64,000 nucleotides of DNA from Meira nashicola. Its lineage: Eukaryota; Basidiomycota; Exobasidiomycetes; Exobasidiales; Brachybasidiaceae. The DNA lies in the NCBI GenBank assembly GCA_001600355.1, contig BCJU01000001.1, positions 5,084,013 to 5,148,012 on the forward strand, in the 5' to 3' direction. The translations under genes and the position numbers were made by a program. Every line of letters begins with the position of its first letter. Within the stretch, counting starts at the first letter, position 1. The notes under the pieces are model-generated. The model had not been told where the DNA came from, made no database searches, and worked only from the letters and a program-made list of their open reading frames with translations. Below are positions 31,973 to 41,880 of the stretch, piece by piece.

Positions 31973-33670
31973 ATGAAGACGATCAGTAATCCTTACATCG
32001 TCACAGCTTTAGGCTGCGTTGGCGGTCTCTTGTTTGGTTTTGATATTGCATCAATGTCTGCTATCTTACCAACTCCAAATTATAAAGTTTATTTTAATGG
32101 TGGTAATGATATTCCTTATCAACAACCAAATAAGCCTTTAGGTTGGGTTGATTCTGCCGGTCCTGCTTCTGACGTTCAAGGTGGAATTACTGCTTCAATG
32201 GCAGGTGGTTCTTTCTTGGGTGCAGTTATTTCAGGTATGATGACCGATAAACTTGGTCGTCGTAATTCAATCTTTGTCTCTAGTATAGTTTTCGTCATTG
32301 GTTCAATTATCACTTGTGCTGCTCAAGCTATCGGAATGTTGGTAGTTGGCCGTTTGATTTGTGGTATTGCAATCGGTATTGCTTCTGCTCAAGTACCAGT
32401 TTATATTTCCGAATTATCACCAACAAAATTACGTGGTCGTTTAGTCGGTTGTCAACAATGGGCAATCACTTGGGGTATCATGATTTTCTATTATGTTTCT
32501 CTTGGTTGCTCTTATGCTGGCGATCAAGATGGTCGTAGTACGATAACTTTCAGACTCCCTTGGGGCCTTCAGATGATTCCTGCTCTTTTCCTTATGTGCA
32601 TGGTACCTTTTATGCCACGTTCTCCTCGTTGGTTAGCAAGCAAGGGTCGCTACGAAGAAGCACGTCAAGTTTTGGCCCTGGTCCACGCAAACGGAGACAT
32701 TTCTTCTCCTTTAGTCATTGCTGAATTAAAGGAAATTCAAGATTCCATTGAAGCAGAATCTGGAGAAGGAAGTGGCTTTACAGATTTGTTCAAGGGGAAG
32801 ATGTTGTATCGCATTCACATCGGTATTTTCACTCAAATTTGGAGTCAATTGACGGGAATGAATGTTATGATGTACTACATCGGATATGTATTCCAAATGG
32901 CAGGTGTTAATGATTCAGCACAAGCAGTCGTTTCAAGTTCAATTCAATATGTCATCAACGTTGTTATGACCGTTCCAGCTTTGATTTGGATTGATAAATG
33001 GGGTCGTCGTCCAACACTTTTGATCGGTGCAGCTTTGATGGCAACTTGGTTATTCATCAATGCAGGCGTTATGGCACAACATGGTCATTTAGTCACTGAA
33101 GCAGAACGTCATGAATACAACCTGTCTCAATCTGTCTCATGGCGTGTTGATCCTACTTCTGGAAAGGCAGTGATTGCAATGTCATACTTGTTCGTCGCTT
33201 CTTACGCACCAACTTGGGGTCCTGTCTCATGGGTTTACCCACCCGAATTATTCCCAACTCGTCTTCGCGGAAAAGCAAACGCAATTTCAACTTGTGCAAA
33301 TTGGATTTTCAACTTTGCCTTAGGTTACTTTGTTCCACCTGCATTCGAAAACATTCAATGGAAGGTATACCTCATCTTTGGTATTTTCAACGTTGCCATG
33401 TTCATTCATGTCTTCTTCTGCTTCGTTGAGACAAAAGGAAAGACATTAGAAGAAATCGAAGAAGTCTTTGAAGCCAACGTACATGCTTGGCAAACTCGCA
33501 AACTTACAGAGAGAAGTCGGGTTGAAGAAATGGCTGCTGCAATTGCAAACGGTGAAAAAGTTGAAAATCTTGGTCATGGTGGTGCCGATAGCCCTTCCGA
33601 ACATGACGTCAAAAGTCCAGGCTCTGAAGGATCAGAGAAAGATTTGGGCGTCAATACTCATGTTGCTTAA
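31973..33670 (+). CDS. MFS sugar (hexose-type) transporter
   Basis: This plasma-membrane sugar porter has 565 residues and about 12 membrane helices. Family signatures are present: GGLLFGFD in helix 1, DKLGRR between helices 2 and 3, VGRLICGIAIG, VYISELSPTKLRGR, PRSPRWLASKGRYEEA, and the QQLTG-like block here reading WSQLTGMN. WVYPPELFPTRLRGKA and the C-terminal ETKGKTLEEIEEVF complete the set. The loop after helix 1 is long (NPxY...SAGPASDVQ), as in fungal hexose and quinate-type porters. Substrate cannot be told from sequence alone. A broken relative lies in inverse orientation at 14026-15148. Confidence 0.93.
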   Translation: MKTISNPYIVTALGCVGGLLFGFDIASMSAILPTPNYKVYFNGGNDIPYQQPNKPLGWVDSAGPASDVQGGITASMAGGSFLGAVISGMMTDKLGRRNSIFVSSIVFVIGSIITCAAQAIGMLVVGRLICGIAIGIASAQVPVYISELSPTKLRGRLVGCQQWAITWGIMIFYYVSLGCSYAGDQDGRSTITFRLPWGLQMIPALFLMCMVPFMPRSPRWLASKGRYEEARQVLALVHANGDISSPLVIAELKEIQDSIEAESGEGSGFTDLFKGKMLYRIHIGIFTQIWSQLTGMNVMMYYIGYVFQMAGVNDSAQAVVSSSIQYVINVVMTVPALIWIDKWGRRPTLLIGAALMATWLFINAGVMAQHGHLVTEAERHEYNLSQSVSWRVDPTSGKAVIAMSYLFVASYAPTWGPVSWVYPPELFPTRLRGKANAISTCANWIFNFALGYFVPPAFENIQWKVYLIFGIFNVAMFIHVFFCFVETKGKTLEEIEEVFEANVHAWQTRKLTERSRVEEMAAAIANGEKVENLGHGGADSPSEHDVKSPGSEGSEKDLGVNTHVA

Positions 33671-34133
33671 ATAAAAAATCATTTCCCTTTTTTCCATCTT
33701 TCGGGTTTGAAGGAGAACAAATTTAAAAAAATATTTTTGGTCACCTTTGTTTTGATTATATTACGACACGATCACGAGAAGAGTAACGTAGAATACTCTA
33801 CATATTCCCCTTTTTCGTCATCATCTCCACTGCTTGTAACTCGTAACGAAAATTAAATCTGTTTCTGTACTTTGTTGTCGTAAAGAGTTAACCGTGAGAG
33901 TTAATTTGGTCGCGTACTTTTTTTGAGTAGAAGCCTTGCGTGTAGCACACCTTTGTGCTTTGACGGCGCTGCGCTGCATGTATTCGGTCATTAGCCGCTT
34001 AAAATTATCCGAATTGCTTAAAAGATGCACGCACGCACACAAAGAAAAATGTTTTAACTTTGTGTGTGCATGCAATAGGCAACCTTTGTTCTTCTTCTCC
34101 GCCCTGTGATCATCAGTCCAAAAGCAACAAAAG
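33671..34133. other. Spacer between sugar transporter and Mrx10-like gene
   Basis: Terminator region of the transporter and promoter of the next gene. It contains GCGCTGCGC at 33966-33974, about 160 bp before the ATG. No gene is seen. Confidence 0.5.
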
Positions 34134-35876
34134 ATGCTACCAAGGAGAACGTTACTGTCAGCGACACGCTTGAAAAATAACAAAAGTGGACTCGCAAATG
34201 CATCGATAACAACACCATGCTCGATCAGATTTGCATCCAATCGTTCAGCACCAACAAGCGGCGAACTACAAAGTTCTCGAAGAGTTACGGCAACAACAAC
34301 AACGAAACCAAACTCTTCATCTTCTCCTGCAAGTGTCAGAAGTGCAGCTTCAATTGCCAATCAAGTAACTAGAAATCGTAAACTTACACCAACAGCAAAA
34401 GCCAAAGCACAAGCATCTGCAAGTAGAGCTTTACGTGAACAATTACAAGCAACAAAAGTGGCAGGATCAGATTTAGAATCAATCAAAGAAGTATTGGCAT
34501 CGGGGGGAAGAATACAGAAAGAATCTATTCCATCAGATAAAGAAGCTATAGTGGAAGATGATGTCGAAAACACTTTAGAACATGCAGCAGCTTCTTCTCA
34601 ACCTGTTTCCTCTACCACACCTCCACCTCTCGTACGAAGAATAAGGGATGTATATGCCTATGCAACTGCAGAGAGCTACAATTTCGAAATGTTAATCGCT
34701 TCAGGAAGATTACCACCGCATTGGCAATTGATCGAAGATGGAAATGTGATCTACATTCCTCATTGGCCTGCACGACCGCCAAATATTTCAAATTCCAACT
34801 CTCCCTCCTCTAATTCTTCCTCGACCTCACATCCGTATATACCCGGTGTGGGAGAAGCATTCATTTTTCGTTCAGGAAGTTATGTCACTTGGGGTATCAG
34901 TCATGAGCAAAGTAGAAAATTCTTAAGAAGCGTAATTCGTGGTAGACCAAATTCAGGTGGAAGTGCAGAAGTAGATGCTTATACGGAAATTGGTGATGAA
35001 GGAATGGAATATATTCTTGCTGAAGATCAAATAACAAGAGTTGTTGGTGATGTGATCGTGATCGGTCAACAACCTAGAGGACAAGAAGAATTAGAAGGAA
35101 ATTATTTGGACGATTCAGCAGCCATTTCTGGCGAACCTGAAGAACCGGATTGGACACCAATGTTGGCCCGTTTAGCATTTTCCCAAGGTTTAAGTAGATC
35201 AGCACGTCTTTCGGTACAAGAGGCAGCATTGACGAAATATTTAGAAGAAGTTGCGGATATGCCTGCAAGATTAGAAGCAGAAGGAAAAGTACCTTTACCT
35301 AGACGTCAAGTGATTCGTAAAATGGGCACACTACTAAAACTTCGTCAACGTGCAAATTTGGATTCTGAAAACTTTTTGGACGATCCAGAAATGTATTGGG
35401 AAAATTTTGAATTAGAATATCATTATGATTCAATTTGTCAAGCATTGGATATAGAAACACGTTTTAAGGCATACAATGAAAAGTTGGATCATGGTGAAAA
35501 TTTGTTGGGCGTGTTGCGTGCTTTATTGACCGAATCTAGCACGCATAGAATGGAATTAATCATTATCTATTTGATCGCATTCGAGGTTTGTTTAGCTCTG
35601 ATTTCGCACGAATATATTCCTTCACCTGAACGGATTTGGAACATGGTAACCAGTGCGATCGGAGGCGAACCTTATTCTACAATTTCTGATTCGCCAGCTG
35701 ATCTTACGCCCAAACAGCTCTCCAATCAATCATTGAGAGTTGATTCTCCTTCTTCCACTACATCAACAGAACGCTCACAAGTATCGTATTGGAATTGGTT
35801 ACGAAATTTCATCCCTGGCTTACGCAATCAAACCACAGCACAACCCACAACAAACGTAACCGAACATCTTGTATAG
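34134..35876 (+). CDS. Mitochondrial DUF155 protein (RMND1/Mrx10-like)
   Basis: The 580-residue product begins MLPRRTLLSATRL, a plausible mitochondrial targeting sequence, followed by ~160 low-complexity residues. The DUF155 region spans roughly 170-470: RDVYAYATAESYN, then FIFRSGSYVTWG, a Ser-rich insert, SVQEAALTKYLEEV, and the LRQRANLDSENFLDDPEMYWE block. A single hydrophobic helix at about 472-490 follows, as in RMND1. Family members sit in the inner membrane and support mitochondrial translation or mitoribosome anchoring. Sporulation proteins Rmd1 and Rmd8 are sister groups. The targeting sequence favours the Mrx10/RMND1 branch. Confidence 0.85.
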   Translation: MLPRRTLLSATRLKNNKSGLANASITTPCSIRFASNRSAPTSGELQSSRRVTATTTTKPNSSSSPASVRSAASIANQVTRNRKLTPTAKAKAQASASRALREQLQATKVAGSDLESIKEVLASGGRIQKESIPSDKEAIVEDDVENTLEHAAASSQPVSSTTPPPLVRRIRDVYAYATAESYNFEMLIASGRLPPHWQLIEDGNVIYIPHWPARPPNISNSNSPSSNSSSTSHPYIPGVGEAFIFRSGSYVTWGISHEQSRKFLRSVIRGRPNSGGSAEVDAYTEIGDEGMEYILAEDQITRVVGDVIVIGQQPRGQEELEGNYLDDSAAISGEPEEPDWTPMLARLAFSQGLSRSARLSVQEAALTKYLEEVADMPARLEAEGKVPLPRRQVIRKMGTLLKLRQRANLDSENFLDDPEMYWENFELEYHYDSICQALDIETRFKAYNEKLDHGENLLGVLRALLTESSTHRMELIIIYLIAFEVCLALISHEYIPSPERIWNMVTSAIGGEPYSTISDSPADLTPKQLSNQSLRVDSPSSTTSTERSQVSYWNWLRNFIPGLRNQTTAQPTTNVTEHLV

Positions 35877-36378
35877 ATTTTTGTACTGTATCTTTCACCA
35901 CTCTGACTTCGAAATATACCATTCATGCGAAATAATTTCATTATTTTTGTTGTACTACACACGGACAGCATGCCTTTTCATCACCAGTAAAACATTTATT
36001 CTTCTTATTCATTTAATTCGGGTTTCTAGTTATCAATCAGTACTTCGACCTTACGAATATAGTCTTGAAGTACTGATAGATTTTCTTAAATGGTAGAGTA
36101 TGAGTACAAAATTGAAAAAAAGGTAGCAAGGGTGAAAATCCACAACGAAAAAAAGTATGAGAAGCAGCAACAAATTGCAGATTTGTGCTAATACTCATGT
36201 ATGTAGCAATTCCCCTTGACACCTTGACAGTAGAAAAAAAAGACAATCATGATTGCTGGAGAAAGACGGAGCATGTGTTTCCAAAGATTGGATTTTTTTG
36301 TACAGTTGTTAAGGACAAAAACCAAGAAAGTAGCCCTGATAATCCAATGTCCCTTCTTCTTCTCTCAAAGGGAAAAGC
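35877..36378. other. Convergent 3' spacer
   Basis: It lies between the Mrx10-like gene and the TMEM33-family gene. AT-rich; no gene is seen. Confidence 0.5.
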
Positions 36379-37331
36379 TTATTGACGTCTTTGTCCGGCT
36401 TGAGGTGCTGCAGCTCCATTTGCTCCTCCAGCAGCGGCTCCTTGATTTTGTACAGAAAGGACCGTGCTTGCATAACGAGATATTAAATCGGTTAACATCA
36501 AATATCCCCTTCTTACTGCAGGTGGGCAACTTGGATGTTGGGTATATCCGTCCAAAACGCTACCGACATGTTGGAATGCACCACGTGTGAAACTGCTCAT
36601 ATAAAATCGCAATCGTAAAAAGTGTGCATAAAATAGAGGTGCCAACAAACTGTTTTTGAATAAAATTGCTCCGAATAAAACTCTTGCAAAAATTGCTACT
36701 TCGGAATAAGCAACAAATCGCATTGCTGGATCATAATTTGCTTTGACCCATGTTTGAATGAATTTTGCCGCTTTTGCTGGAGGTGGAGAATTAGCTCCTG
36801 CGGTTGCTGTACCACTGGCATTGCTGCTCGATGACGATCCTTCTGCCGAAGAAGAACGAGAAGGCGTAGTGGAGGAATGCGGAAAGACCATAGGAATGAC
36901 TGTTGTTCGGACAAATGTCAAAACGTGAAAGAGAGAGAAAGTGACATAAGGGATCAAAGTCACAAAGATTGGTTTGTTGAACCACCAGTAAACGGCCAGT
37001 AAGAGATATTGAACGTTTTCATCAAATGCCGCTCTTTGTAAATATGCTTTGTTCAGTTGAGGAACTCCAAAGCTTTTGTACACCACCACTCCATAACTGA
37101 TAATTGCACCAAGGTATGCTAGTGTATACCAGTGCTTAAGATTGGGTGTATTGAAAGTGAATACTCCAAGAAGGAATCGTAGGCCGGCCAAGAAGACTAG
37201 GAAGTGTCCGGCTGCCCAAACCAAGTGGGGAGTAGAGGCGACAGGTCGTGGCTAGAGAGGAGGTAATGAGGTGCACGCATATAACGATGTCAGATTAGGT
37301 ATTCGGTATTGTCTATCGGTGTACTCACCAT
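36379..37331 (-). CDS. TMEM33/Pom33/Tts1-family ER and nuclear-envelope protein (two exons)
   Basis: The family shapes ER tubules and nuclear pore insertion. Exon 1 contributes only the ATG (37331-37329). The donor GTGAGTAC follows directly, and the intron (37328-37252, 77 nt) ends CTCTAG. Exon 2 begins PRPVASTPHLVWAAGHF, giving 291 residues. Four or so hydrophobic segments precede a Ser-rich loop (about 125-155). A conserved C-terminal half includes the ARVLFGAILFKNSLLAPLFYAHFLRLRFY block. The tail is Ala/Gly/Gln-rich. Without the intron the frame has no ATG near its natural start, so the splice model is well supported. A fragment of this gene's sequence recurs at 17991-18052. Confidence 0.87.
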
Positions 37332-38190
37332 TATTTGGTTTTGTTTTCGTATCAAATGTCTTCTATGTATGAGCAGATTAATATATGACGTTACTTGATG
37401 GTAGTAAGAAATCTGTCGTCAAGTAATCAAAAATCGTAAATTTTCGTAGATTGCTTTCCGAAATTGTTGGTTCGGAGTTTGAATTAGAGAATGGTTGAAA
37501 TTTATCCCAAAAATTGTGATAAACTCGTATAACCAAGACGGATGGAAAGGGAAGGTTAAGAAGTTATTAATTTCTCGCAATCTACGCATATCTACCTTCC
37601 ACATCAGCTTTAAAATTTATGTACGCAATCACACACACTCTTTCTCCTCTTTAAGCGGTTAGTCCACCTTTCCACACTAATAAAATGCATTGGCCTTTGC
37701 TGCGCGAACAGGAATTATTCTTTCCCTAGGCTTATCCTATTTGATTATTGTGCTGTAAGCTGTGCTGTGCTTGCGCAGCGCCCACGCAACGAAAACGGTG
37801 GAACTGTTTGTGCTATTTGATCAACAACGCTGCGTGCGCACGCCGGCTTGCGCAGCTTAAAAGCCAAGCAACCCTTCTTATGTGCAATCGCGGCCTTTTA
37901 TCTAGTCTATGCGTGGCGTTTAAACACCTTAAGGGCGGGCCTACTATGATTTTCACACGCGGAAGCCTATCAAAATGTCAAACGTATAGTCTAAGTTGAT
38001 GCAGATAATTTTTAAATTGAAAAGGGCTCCTACTGATATAAATGATAGGGAAAATGCACAATCTTTATGATGTAATTGCTGATGTTCAAAGAGAAAAAGT
38101 ATGAAGGTGATGACGACAATAAGATGATAGCAAGCGTAAATAGGTTAAACATTAAACAGGTCTCAAGCAAACAATTGTTCTTTTTTCCAA
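37332..38190. other. Spacer between TMEM33-family gene and striatin 3' end
   Basis: It holds GCGCAGCGC at 37773-37781 within a locally GC-rich stretch (37760-37860) that has several GC palindromes. No gene is seen. Confidence 0.5.
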
Positions 38191-40854
38191 TCAACCATAT
38201 ATGCGAATAACACCATCCGCTCCAGCTGAAGAAAAGTAAGGTGCATTTGGATGGTATCTGACCATCAAAACACCTTCTGCGCTCTTTTTACGATGTGCAG
38301 TAATCTCTTGAACGCAAACGGCTGTATTTCCCTCGTTTGCAAGATCCCAAAAGCGAACCGAACAATCATGTCCACCAGATACCAAAGTCAAACCACTTGG
38401 ATCGATATCGAGAGAAGTAACGCTGTCCAAATGTGCAACCATGGAAAGTATACATGCTCCTGTATTGATATCAAAGAATTGAATATAATTATTCTCATGT
38501 CCAGTGATCAAGGTGGGTAATGTTGGATGAGTGAGCACTTTATTGATTTGTGATGCTGCTGTTCCATCGTAATGAGCATCACTTGCGAATTGCATAACCT
38601 CTTTTCCACTTTCGATGTCAAACAATTTCACGATCGAATTGCTGAAACTGACGGCACATTTACGTAGATCACTCATACAAGGAGCAATACTGGTTGGAAC
38701 AGGTAGAGAACCTGCTTCTTTACCTTCTGCGGGAGACGATAGCAAAGATTCACGTTCCTTCTCCTTTTCTGCACTGGGCTCAGAGCCAAAGTAGTCAAAG
38801 CTGTTCAAAAGCTTTCCACCCGCGTTACCCGTTTCAGTAGAATTGTCTTGTATATTCCAAATCTTGACTGTTCCATCAGCTGATGCACTGGCTAAAAGAC
38901 CTTCCTCGTCTCCTCTTGTTGGTAAGATGGCTAGATCCCAGATGGGTTGTGTATGTCCGACCAATCTACCAATTTCTGAAGTCTTGTCAAAGGGAGGATA
39001 AGGCTCTACAGTATTGCTGTCGAGCAATTTCCATACTACAATGCTTGCATCCACGCTACCGCTATACAGCTTTCTCTTGCTGTTCGATAAAGCTAGACAA
39101 GTGACTGCACCTGAGTGGCTTCGCAAAGTCGCAACTGGATCGATATCAGCATTGCCCAATGAACCGCTTGGATTAGGCTTATTTTGCTTTAGGGTACTCG
39201 CATCAACACGCCAATACTTAATCGTACCATCATCAGATGCAGAGTACAATCCAATATCCGAAGAATCGAAAGCGACAGCACGAACGCTGTCCAAATGACC
39301 TCGTAGAACTTTTTTAGACTTCCACATTTGACTTTCAGCTGCTGCTTCGGCTGCTAAGCGCGAAGCTTCTTCTTCAGTCCCATCAGAAGGATGACCGAAC
39401 GTCAAATTTGCCAGTTCATCTTCATCTGCCTTGTTCGTGCCTGCTTTAATCGTTCCTTTCATGCCTCCCAACCTTTCGCGGTCTCTTTTCTCTCTTTCTA
39501 TGCGACCAACTTCTTTCAATTTCGCCCAATCATTTTGTCCTTCGCCAGAACTCCCATCTGACGGTCTATAGATCGCTGTGACTGGTTCACGCTCATCTTC
39601 GTCTGCGATATCGCGCGGTACATCTCCGTTAAAATTCTGAGATCCTTCTTCAATAGAATGAGCTTGTGTAGAAGGATCTGTCTCAGCAGATGTTCGGCTA
39701 GCAGCAGCACTTTCTGTATTTTCAGCGTTTTTTCCAGCCGAAGCAACATCCTCATTCGGCTTATTCTCTAAAAAAGGCTCGCCTGTTTCGCCAGACAATC
39801 CTTCTTCTTCTCTCTCTTCCAAAGTTTCACCGAACGGTTGAACGCCTCGAGACGTGTTCTTGACTCCAGGATAAGAATTTTTGTCCAAACTTCTTTGCCT
39901 TCTAGCAGTCGCGGCTGCATTGTTCTGTCCCTCGTTTGGAGCAAAGGATGAAGGTACATTTTCAGGCATGGATTTACGAGGTCGAGTGTGACCTGGACCT
40001 GCTATAGAGCTCGGCTGAGTACGTTCAGGTAATGGATTCAAAGTTGATGCACTGGTCAAGTAAGAAATTTCTTGCAAGCATTGTTTCAAATAATCACGGC
40101 TCTTTGCGCGCGCTTTAGGATCTTTTGCACTGGAGCCTTGTCTGCTCAAATTGACTTGACCTGTGAATGTACTACCTGGACCAGCGATAGTTGCACCATT
40201 GAATGTTGAAGTATTCAAAGTGTTGAAATTATTTGTGTTGATTGATGAGATTGTAGATTGTCCGCGTGGTTCATGACCAGATGGTGCAATAGCTTCTGGA
40301 GCAGGTGAACTTCTTCCGCTACTTGTTGATGCTTTGTCTAAATTTTGCAAAGCAGCATGTTTGGGATTAATTGCAGCTGTTAGAGTACTTCCAATACTTT
40401 GTCCACCGCCCACAGCGTTTGTTTGTCCTGCAGCGAGGTACTTTGATCTTTCTTGGCGTAAAGCGAATTCTAACATTTTTACCCTTCTCATCAAATCTGT
40501 TTTGAGGTTCTCTATACTTCTCCTTTCACCTTCTAACAAAGCAACTCTTGCTCTCATCTCTGCTCTTTCAATTTCCCATTCGTTTCGATCTCTTTCGTAT
40601 CTTCTCCATTCGCTTTGCAAAAAGTGCAAAATTCCAGCTAAAGTATATTCGGGTTGTTGTAATCCTTGCATTCCCGCTTGACCTCCTTGTTGACCATTAT
40701 CATGCATTCCTCCCATTCCATTTTGACCATTTCCCATCCCATTACTGTCCATTCCATTGCCATCCATTCCACCTCCATTCCCTGGGCTATTGTTTCCAAA
40801 CGAAGAGCCATATGAATTACCTGACCCAATAGCCGCAAAGCCTGGCTGTATCAT
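38191..40854 (-). CDS. Striatin, scaffold of the STRIPAK complex
   Basis: Striatin is the regulatory B''' subunit of PP2A that assembles STRIPAK, controlling cell fusion, septation and sexual development in fungi. The 887-residue product begins with a Gly/Asn/Met-rich tract (20-62). The striatin N-terminal domain (69-140), YTLAGILHFLQSEWRRYE plus a coiled coil, follows. A long disordered acidic middle comes next, then seven WD40 repeats from about 514 to the end (RGHLDSVRAV, RSHSGAVTCL, GHTQPIWDL and so on, ending GADGVIRIYG). Names in related fungi include Far8, PRO11 and StrA. Confidence 0.93.
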   Translation of the reverse strand: MIQPGFAAIGSGNSYGSSFGNNSPGNGGGMDGNGMDSNGMGNGQNGMGGMHDNGQQGGQAGMQGLQQPEYTLAGILHFLQSEWRRYERDRNEWEIERAEMRARVALLEGERRSIENLKTDLMRRVKMLEFALRQERSKYLAAGQTNAVGGGQSIGSTLTAAINPKHAALQNLDKASTSSGRSSPAPEAIAPSGHEPRGQSTISSINTNNFNTLNTSTFNGATIAGPGSTFTGQVNLSRQGSSAKDPKARAKSRDYLKQCLQEISYLTSASTLNPLPERTQPSSIAGPGHTRPRKSMPENVPSSFAPNEGQNNAAATARRQRSLDKNSYPGVKNTSRGVQPFGETLEEREEEGLSGETGEPFLENKPNEDVASAGKNAENTESAAASRTSAETDPSTQAHSIEEGSQNFNGDVPRDIADEDEREPVTAIYRPSDGSSGEGQNDWAKLKEVGRIEREKRDRERLGGMKGTIKAGTNKADEDELANLTFGHPSDGTEEEASRLAAEAAAESQMWKSKKVLRGHLDSVRAVAFDSSDIGLYSASDDGTIKYWRVDASTLKQNKPNPSGSLGNADIDPVATLRSHSGAVTCLALSNSKRKLYSGSVDASIVVWKLLDSNTVEPYPPFDKTSEIGRLVGHTQPIWDLAILPTRGDEEGLLASASADGTVKIWNIQDNSTETGNAGGKLLNSFDYFGSEPSAEKEKERESLLSSPAEGKEAGSLPVPTSIAPCMSDLRKCAVSFSNSIVKLFDIESGKEVMQFASDAHYDGTAASQINKVLTHPTLPTLITGHENNYIQFFDINTGACILSMVAHLDSVTSLDIDPSGLTLVSGGHDCSVRFWDLANEGNTAVCVQEITAHRKKSAEGVLMVRYHPNAPYFSSAGADGVIRIYG

Positions 40855-41860
40855 TTTTTAAATTTTGTGATCTTGATTGATGATAATGTCAGCTTAAATT
40901 ACACATATGTTCCACCCTCCTTCAAAGTTTTTTTTGCTATATTTTTTCTTGTTTGAGCTTGTCTTATACGCAAGTATCGTGTGATGAAGTTACGGATCGA
41001 TAAGTGACAGTTAATGAATTGGCGATTTAATTGTTCGCGTGAGTGAATGTTGAGTGCAACATTGGGGCGGTTGTCCAGTGTTCTATAAAACAAGAAAAAG
41101 AGCAAGAAGGACAGATCTAACGATGGAGCTTGCTGTAAGTATGTAGACTACAACAACACGCGTTATTTCAATTCTGTTGGACAAATTCCATTAGACAGTT
41201 CTACAAGCTTTACGCTCGATCTTCTTATGAGAATTCTTCTGATTTGTGCCTCATTGAGTTTTTGCGGTAAAACTGCAGATCATACACAAAACAGAATGTT
41301 TTTATAGTAAGACCCTATCTAGAGCGTCATGAGTCTATTGAGCGAATCAGAGAAAGATGGTCACGTGAATTTCAAGTTGGGCTTGTTAAACGCGCAGCGT
41401 TTGGCCGCCAATCCATTGAGAGGGAACAAGATACTTTTGTGGAGATTTCCGTTTAAACGCGGCGCGAGGAATTTATGTACAGTACAGTACAGTATGCGTG
41501 TAGTAAGCTGGGGGACTACATGTACCGTATATAATTATTAGACAGGGCCCCGATCTCCACCCTTAGAAGAGTTTGAATGACGCGATTCTTGCCGCCGTGC
41601 TTGATTACACATTTTGAAATCTCGAGTAATCAAAAATAAAAATTCCGGGAAACCCAAAAGAGAAAATAAAGAAATAAATGAAAACAACAGGCGCTTCCGC
41701 CTAAGTTAAGCCACTGTAGGAAAAAAAAAATTAATGATCGACGGCTTATCGGGGTCCAATCCGATTCATGTATGTATGCGTGTAAAAGACGAATGTTCCA
41801 CATCACTCTTTATACGTTTACCATCATCACCTTGTGTCTAGATGAAGAACATCTTTCAAA
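40855..41860. other. Divergent promoter region of striatin and IDO
   Basis: An 11-bp palindrome TGTAGACTACA at 41142-41152 lies ~290 bp upstream of striatin, with ACGCGT nearby. Two GC-rich motifs flank 41390-41460. TATA at 41811 precedes the IDO gene. No gene is seen. Confidence 0.5.
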
Positions 41861-41880
41861 ATGACATCGCCATCATATGA
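41842..41880 (+). promoter_or_regulatory. uORF overlapping the IDO start
   Basis: An ATG 19 bases before the IDO ATG opens a 12-codon frame that stops at 41878-41880, inside IDO in another frame. Its context (T at -3) is weaker than that of IDO (A at -3). Whether it is in the mRNA depends on the transcription start, since TATA is only ~30 bp away. Confidence 0.4.

Noticed and set aside
33821..34360. 179-codon antisense frame overlapping the Mrx10-like gene
   Set aside because: No signal, domain or promoter support, and it is antisense to a well-supported gene.
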